Assembly (NCBI GenBank): GCA_036897625.1 | Contig: JAYMTA010000331.1 | Location: forward strand, 1-31,283 | Source: Pelargonium cotyledonis | Taxonomy: Eukaryota > Streptophyta > Magnoliopsida > Geraniales > Geraniaceae | Length of the DNA stretch: 31,283 nucleotides | Direction of reading: 5' to 3' | Part shown: positions 27,873-31,283 of the stretch, one piece after another | How the letters are laid out: the number at the start of each line of letters is the position of its first letter | How positions within the stretch are numbered: the stretch's first letter is position 1 | Notes under the pieces: generated by a model | What the model was told of the DNA's origin: nothing | What the model saw: the letters and a program-made list of their open reading frames with translations, nothing else | Databases searched by the model: none | Translations under genes and position numbers: made by a program

Positions 27873-28142
27873 ATCGGTAAAAGATATAATTTGGTTCCCA
27901 AACTTACATGTATCGATTCAATTTAGTCCCTCAACTTTTCACCCAAAATAGTCATTGAACTTCCGTGTTTTGACCCTGTTTGGCCCCTCAATTGTTTTTG
28001 GACCCAAATTGGTCCTTAAACTTTCAAATTGGGCGAAACACACAGGATCGGTGACTATTTTGGGTGTAAAAACTATTAAGACGCTAAATTGGGTCGAAAC
28101 ATGAAAGTTCATGGACCAAGTTTAGTCTTTTATCTGTCACTA
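27873..28142. mobile_element. Foldback/MITE element with long inverted arms
   Basis: The two halves are inverted copies: the left arm (about 27873-28015: taaaagatataatttggttcc ... cattgaacttccgtgttttgaccc ... caattgtttttggaccc) matches the reverse complement of the right arm (about 28045-28142: gggtgtaaaaacta ... gggtcgaaacatgaaagttcatgg ... gaccaagtttagtctttta). This is the widespread dicot 'ggaccaaattgggtcgaaac' element type. No clear target duplication was found. The transcript could fold into a long hairpin. Confidence 0.7.
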
Positions 28143-29216
28143 TTAAACATATTTGCGTCTTTTGGTCGGACTCATGCAGTTTAAAATTTGTCGTTTTTAA
28201 TAGCAATCTTACTCTGCTATGCACTTTACAGACAGTATCACGACTCGATGTCAAGATTTTGATAATCTTATTGTAGCGTCAAGACTTGTCAACTAATTTT
28301 TCTTTTCGCTTTTTTCTTTTAGTGCTTTTTTGCAGTGAGGTTGTGGAGTTGAGTCACATTAGTTGGGGACGCATTCTATCATATGACTTGGGAGAGCCAA
28401 GGTTAGTAAAAGACTATAATCACAAGGCTATATGTACCTAAAAGGTTTGGGATGAAATAGAAGGCACAATCTGTTTTCTTGCCCAAAAAGTAGTTGCAGT
28501 TACTCTCTGATGCCAGTGTTTCTCCTACTTCCTCTTCTCTTTACTCAACCACCCAATTCTCCAACAACACTTTCCAAAGTGAATTTTGGCTCATCTCATG
28601 TGGTTGGGAACTCATGCTTTATGATGCTTTCGAACTTAGACCAGTTTGATCGGTTTGGTCATATCTTATCCACATGATACTTTGTGAATTCTTTCGATGA
28701 TAAGATGTGGTCCGCTCTTATTATCAACTAATTTGTCATACATCTTTGCCTCTTGAATCTCCCGAGTGTACAAGGTGTACTTGGGCGAAAGGGAAAGTCG
28801 TTATACTAGGGAGGCTTATCCCGAGCGGGCTTTTCAGGGGGAGGGTGAGGTGGATTCCTATCATATGTGCTCATTCTTTTCCTTTAACATTATATTGCTC
28901 AATGTCTCATTCTATCCTAGGTGCTCGTTTACGTTGGTTTGGATCACATAAAATATTGACTGATAATTAATAAATCCACTTCGAGGAACTTACACAAACT
29001 AAGAGAGAATAAAATAAAGAAACGGGATTAGATGAGACTTAGTGTAAACACGAGGTGGGAATACAGGGCAGTTCGATAACAAGGCGGAGGCGATGTTACA
29101 GAACTCACCCAAAATCCTCGTTTTTTTTAAATAAAAAAACTCAATCCTCTGGTCTAGACAAGTCCATTAATTTTGTTTCAACAATAACAAAAGAGAATAT
29201 AGGAGAGAAAATTTAA

Positions 29217-29492
29217 TGGAAAATTATACATTTTTATACTGTACTTTACACTTTTTACACATACCTATTTTGAACTTTAGTTTGTAACTATTGGTTATCC
29301 TGTACTATGTCAGATAATTTTTCGTCCATTATTTTCATCAAAGTTAATGAAATTTGGCTACTGAAAAGGAATATTTTTTAAATATTTCATTAATTTTAAC
29401 GAAAATAATGCACGAAAAGTTATCTGATATAGTATAAAGTGATAGGTACGTGTAAAATGTATAAATGACAGCGTGAGAATGTGTAATTTTTC
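29217..29492. mobile_element. MITE with ~130-bp inverted arms and a 9-bp target-site duplication (MULE-like)
   Basis: A 276-bp element. Its left end TGGAAAATTATACATTTTTA pairs with the reverse complement of its right end, TGAAAAATTACACATTCTCA, and pairing continues inward through ACACATACCT / ACACGTACCT and CAGATAATTTTTCGTCCATT / CAGATAACTTTTCGTGCATT to TTAATGAAAT near the centre. Both sides are bordered by AAAATTTAA (29208-29216 and 29493-29501), a direct 9-bp duplication. A 9-bp target duplication with long terminal inverted repeats fits Mutator-like (MULE) MITEs. It lies about 200 bp upstream of the presumed NDR kinase leader. Confidence 0.85.
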
Positions 29493-29639
29493 AAAATTTA
29501 ACTTTAACCGATCACTTTTGACAAAAAAAAATAATAATAAATAAATACCATTATTTTAAATATCTTTTATGTGAATACGTAGTGAAATCCAAAGCAAGGA
29601 GGTACTAAATTAATTAGTAATTAATTATAAATAAACTCT

Positions 29640-30177
29640 CTCAAAAAATTATTAATAAATAAATTCGAAATACAGACGAGAACGTACAGAAGAACAACCA
29701 AAGAAAGTCGTTGCAGTTTCTTCTCCAAAAGAAGAAGATAGCTCAGATCATCTCTCTCCGCATTTCCCGCTACATCATCGAACCAGCGCGCTTGTCTCTG
29801 CGCCGGATCACACAATCTCTCACTCTCTCTCACTCCGATTTTCGAGGTAATCCGAATTCTCTGCTCTCTCCATTTCCTTTTTCTCTGTTTCTCTCTCTTT
29901 CTCACCCCAAACAGCCAGTTTCATTCACCGATTCTCCATTTCTAGGGCTCCGTTGCGTTGTTTTTCCTTTTCCTCAAATTTCCAGAGGTATTGTGCAATT
30001 TTCTGTTCGATTATCGCTGTTTCTGGTGTTTTTGCTGTGAATATCGTTTGGATCGTGATGGGTAGTGTTGATTTTGTCAATGCAGGGTTGCGAGGTTGTG
30101 AAGGAGAGTGGTTTTGGTGATTTTGTGTTCGGAGGACGATGATTTGGTGGTTGGAGTAGTGGTTGTTGAGAGAGAGA
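29640..30177 (+). promoter_or_regulatory. Promoter/5' UTR of the NDR-like kinase gene, with probable leader intron
   Basis: CT-rich sequence at 29745-29930 (CTCTCACTCTCTCTCACTCC and similar) is typical of a plant leader. A strong donor TTTTCGAG/GTAATCC at 29847 and an acceptor TCAATGCAG/GGTTGC ending at 30085 suggest a 239-bp intron in the 5' UTR. After 30085, the leader continues to the ATG at 30178. Inferred from splice consensus only. Confidence 0.5.
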
Positions 30178-31283
30178 ATGGATTCGGCGAGGAGTTGGTT
30201 TCAGAAGTTGCAACCGAGGGACAAGTATAGGACCGTGAAGAAGAAGGAGCCGTACGAGGGAGGAGATTCTGAGAAAGATGATGGGAGTCAGACGAGTAAT
30301 CAAACTGAGGAGGAGCTTTCCAATGTCACCAAGCAAAAGGTTGCTGCCGCGAAGCAGTACATTGAGAATCATTACAAGGAGCAAATGAAGATCCTGCAGG
30401 AAAGGAAAGAGCGGTAATGTGTTGTTTCTTTGTGTTTTGTTTTAAGTTTTCATGCATTTATGCTTATTAGGTAGTTTTTGATGCTGTGTTCACATTATCA
30501 TACAACTTCAATTTTATTTGAAATGTTTAGCTCTAAGAATTTTTACATAGGCTCCTTACTTGGTATTGATCCAGAAATGTAGATGTTGATGAACTTTATA
30601 TTTTCAAATGAATGTGTTCATGGATAGAGAATAATGATGTATAAGCTATATGAATGGTCAGATGTACGTGGATTAGGGCTATTAACAAATCAAGCCAACG
30701 CACCCTTCTCTTCAAGGGTTCTCGTTTCTTGTATGAATTTGATTAACTTTTAGTTAAGCTTGATGAGAAGTGGATGCATTGGGAAATTTTCCATTTGATA
30801 AAATGCTCCTAGTGCTGATAAAAAAGTTTTAAATCCATGTTCAGGTAAGCGAACTCATTAAAATTTTGCTTTCCCATTCATATGTGATATGAGGAACCAC
30901 TCCGTGATATGTACTTCCATCATTCAGAATGAAGTGGTTGGATTTTAGGCACAACTAGAAGCTTTAAGCTTTAGTGGTTGGATAAGTTGATCTGACCATA
31001 TGGTTAGTAACTGGTAGAGGCAATATTATTTTTCTTATGTCCTTGATAGGATAGTTTAATAGGTTGCAGTTGACTGTAATAGTATTTTTTAAGTATACTT
31101 TCCTTCAAAACAGACGAAATATGTTGGAGAAAAAGTTGGCAGATGCCGATGTCTCCGAGGAAGATCAAAACAACCTTCTCAAGTACTTAGAGAAAAAGGA
31201 AACTGAATACATGCGCCTTCAGAGGCATAAGATGGGTGCTGATGATTTTGAGTTATTGACAATGATTGGCAAGGGTGCATTTG
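30178..31283 (+). CDS. NDR-type AGC protein kinase, N-terminal part (runs off the window)
   Basis: Nuclear Dbf2-related (NDR/LATS, AGC group) Ser/Thr kinases act with MOB co-activators in Hippo/MEN-like control of growth, polarity and cytokinesis. Two coding exons are visible: 30178-30413 and 31114 to the edge, joined in frame (CG/A gives Arg). About 135 residues are present. MDSARSWFQKLQPRDK is a typical plant NDR N-terminus. An acidic Ser/Glu-rich linker follows. Residues about 49-120 form the N-terminal MOB-binding region (KQKVAAAKQYIENHYKEQMK, RKERRNMLEKKL, EYMRLQRHKMGADDFE). The kinase domain begins at DFELLTMIGKGAF, cut inside the glycine-rich loop. The start was chosen as the first in-frame ATG; the frame is open five codons further up without an ATG. 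The intron 30414-31113 shows nothing notable. The full kinase domain, activation loop and hydrophobic motif lie beyond the right edge. Confidence 0.93.

Larger units (their letters stand above)
25426..29216. other. Intergenic region rich in small transposon remnants
   Basis: About 3.8 kb without a supportable gene. The first 250 bp should hold the ABCI 3' UTR. Recognisable elements are listed separately (26834-27134, 27211-27424, 27746-27821, 27873-28142). 25700-26830 and 28150-29216 are AT-rich, with only short open frames (for example 28707-28970 plus and 26468-26662 minus) that resemble nothing known. The stretch near 28360 (gttggggacgcattctatcatatgacttgg) may be an old retroelement fragment, but this could not be established. 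Confidence 0.5.

Noticed and set aside
28707..28970. Plus-strand open frame in the right intergenic region
   Set aside because: Short, no domain similarity recognised, no promoter or splice context, located in repeat-rich DNA.
1..31283. tRNA or rRNA genes
   Set aside because: Isolated GGTTCGAATC-like words (for example near 15168 in a CSB exon) lack matching A-box and cloverleaf arms; no RNA gene could be supported.

Overview
The window is nuclear DNA from a flowering plant, almost certainly a core eudicot and probably a rosid. The evidence is AT-rich non-coding DNA, short introns with GT..AG borders, typical plant MITEs, and five intron-containing genes whose spliced proteins match plant families closely. 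The species cannot be named from the sequence. All exon models below were built by hand from splice sites and reading-frame continuity, without transcript data.

Layout, left to right: (1) 1-821, intergenic, possibly including the leader of a minus-strand gene that lies off the left edge. (2) 822-8388, minus strand, a 19-exon gene for the ribophorin II / HAP6 subunit of the ER oligosaccharyltransferase (691 aa). One of its introns appears to use a GC donor. (3) 8389-9796, divergent promoter region. (4) 9797-13518, plus strand, a 3-exon NECAP-like endocytic adaptor (280 aa). Its 2.3-kb first intron is built from about nine degenerate units of roughly 180 bp and contains two extra copies of the exon 1/intron 1 junction. 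(5) 14635-20432, minus strand, a 7-exon CSB/ERCC6-type SWI2/SNF2 ATPase (CHR8-like, 1226 aa), with a 113-bp tandem duplication across its stop codon and a tandem duplication of about 314 bp in the probable 5' UTR intron. (6) 21500-22625, divergent promoter region. (7) 22626-25425, plus strand, a 6-exon soluble ABC ATPase of the ABCI19/20/21 type (296 aa). (8) 25426-29640, intergenic DNA with several MITE or foldback elements, one bounded by a clean 9-bp target-site duplication. (9) 30178 to the right edge, plus strand, the first two coding exons of an NDR-type AGC kinase, cut inside the glycine-rich loop.

The genes are unrelated housekeeping functions (ER N-glycosylation, clathrin-coat accessory, transcription-coupled repair, cytosolic/ER-associated ABC ATPase, NDR/Hippo-type kinase). 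They do not form a pathway or cluster. From memory, Arabidopsis carries the NECAP-like, ABCI19-like and an NDR kinase gene close together near At1g03900-At1g03920, so this looks like conserved microsynteny with a CSB gene in between. I found no new multi-gene system. The most interesting structure is in the non-coding parts: the exon-edge-carrying repeat array in the NECAP intron, the duplication over the CSB stop codon, and well-bounded MITEs.
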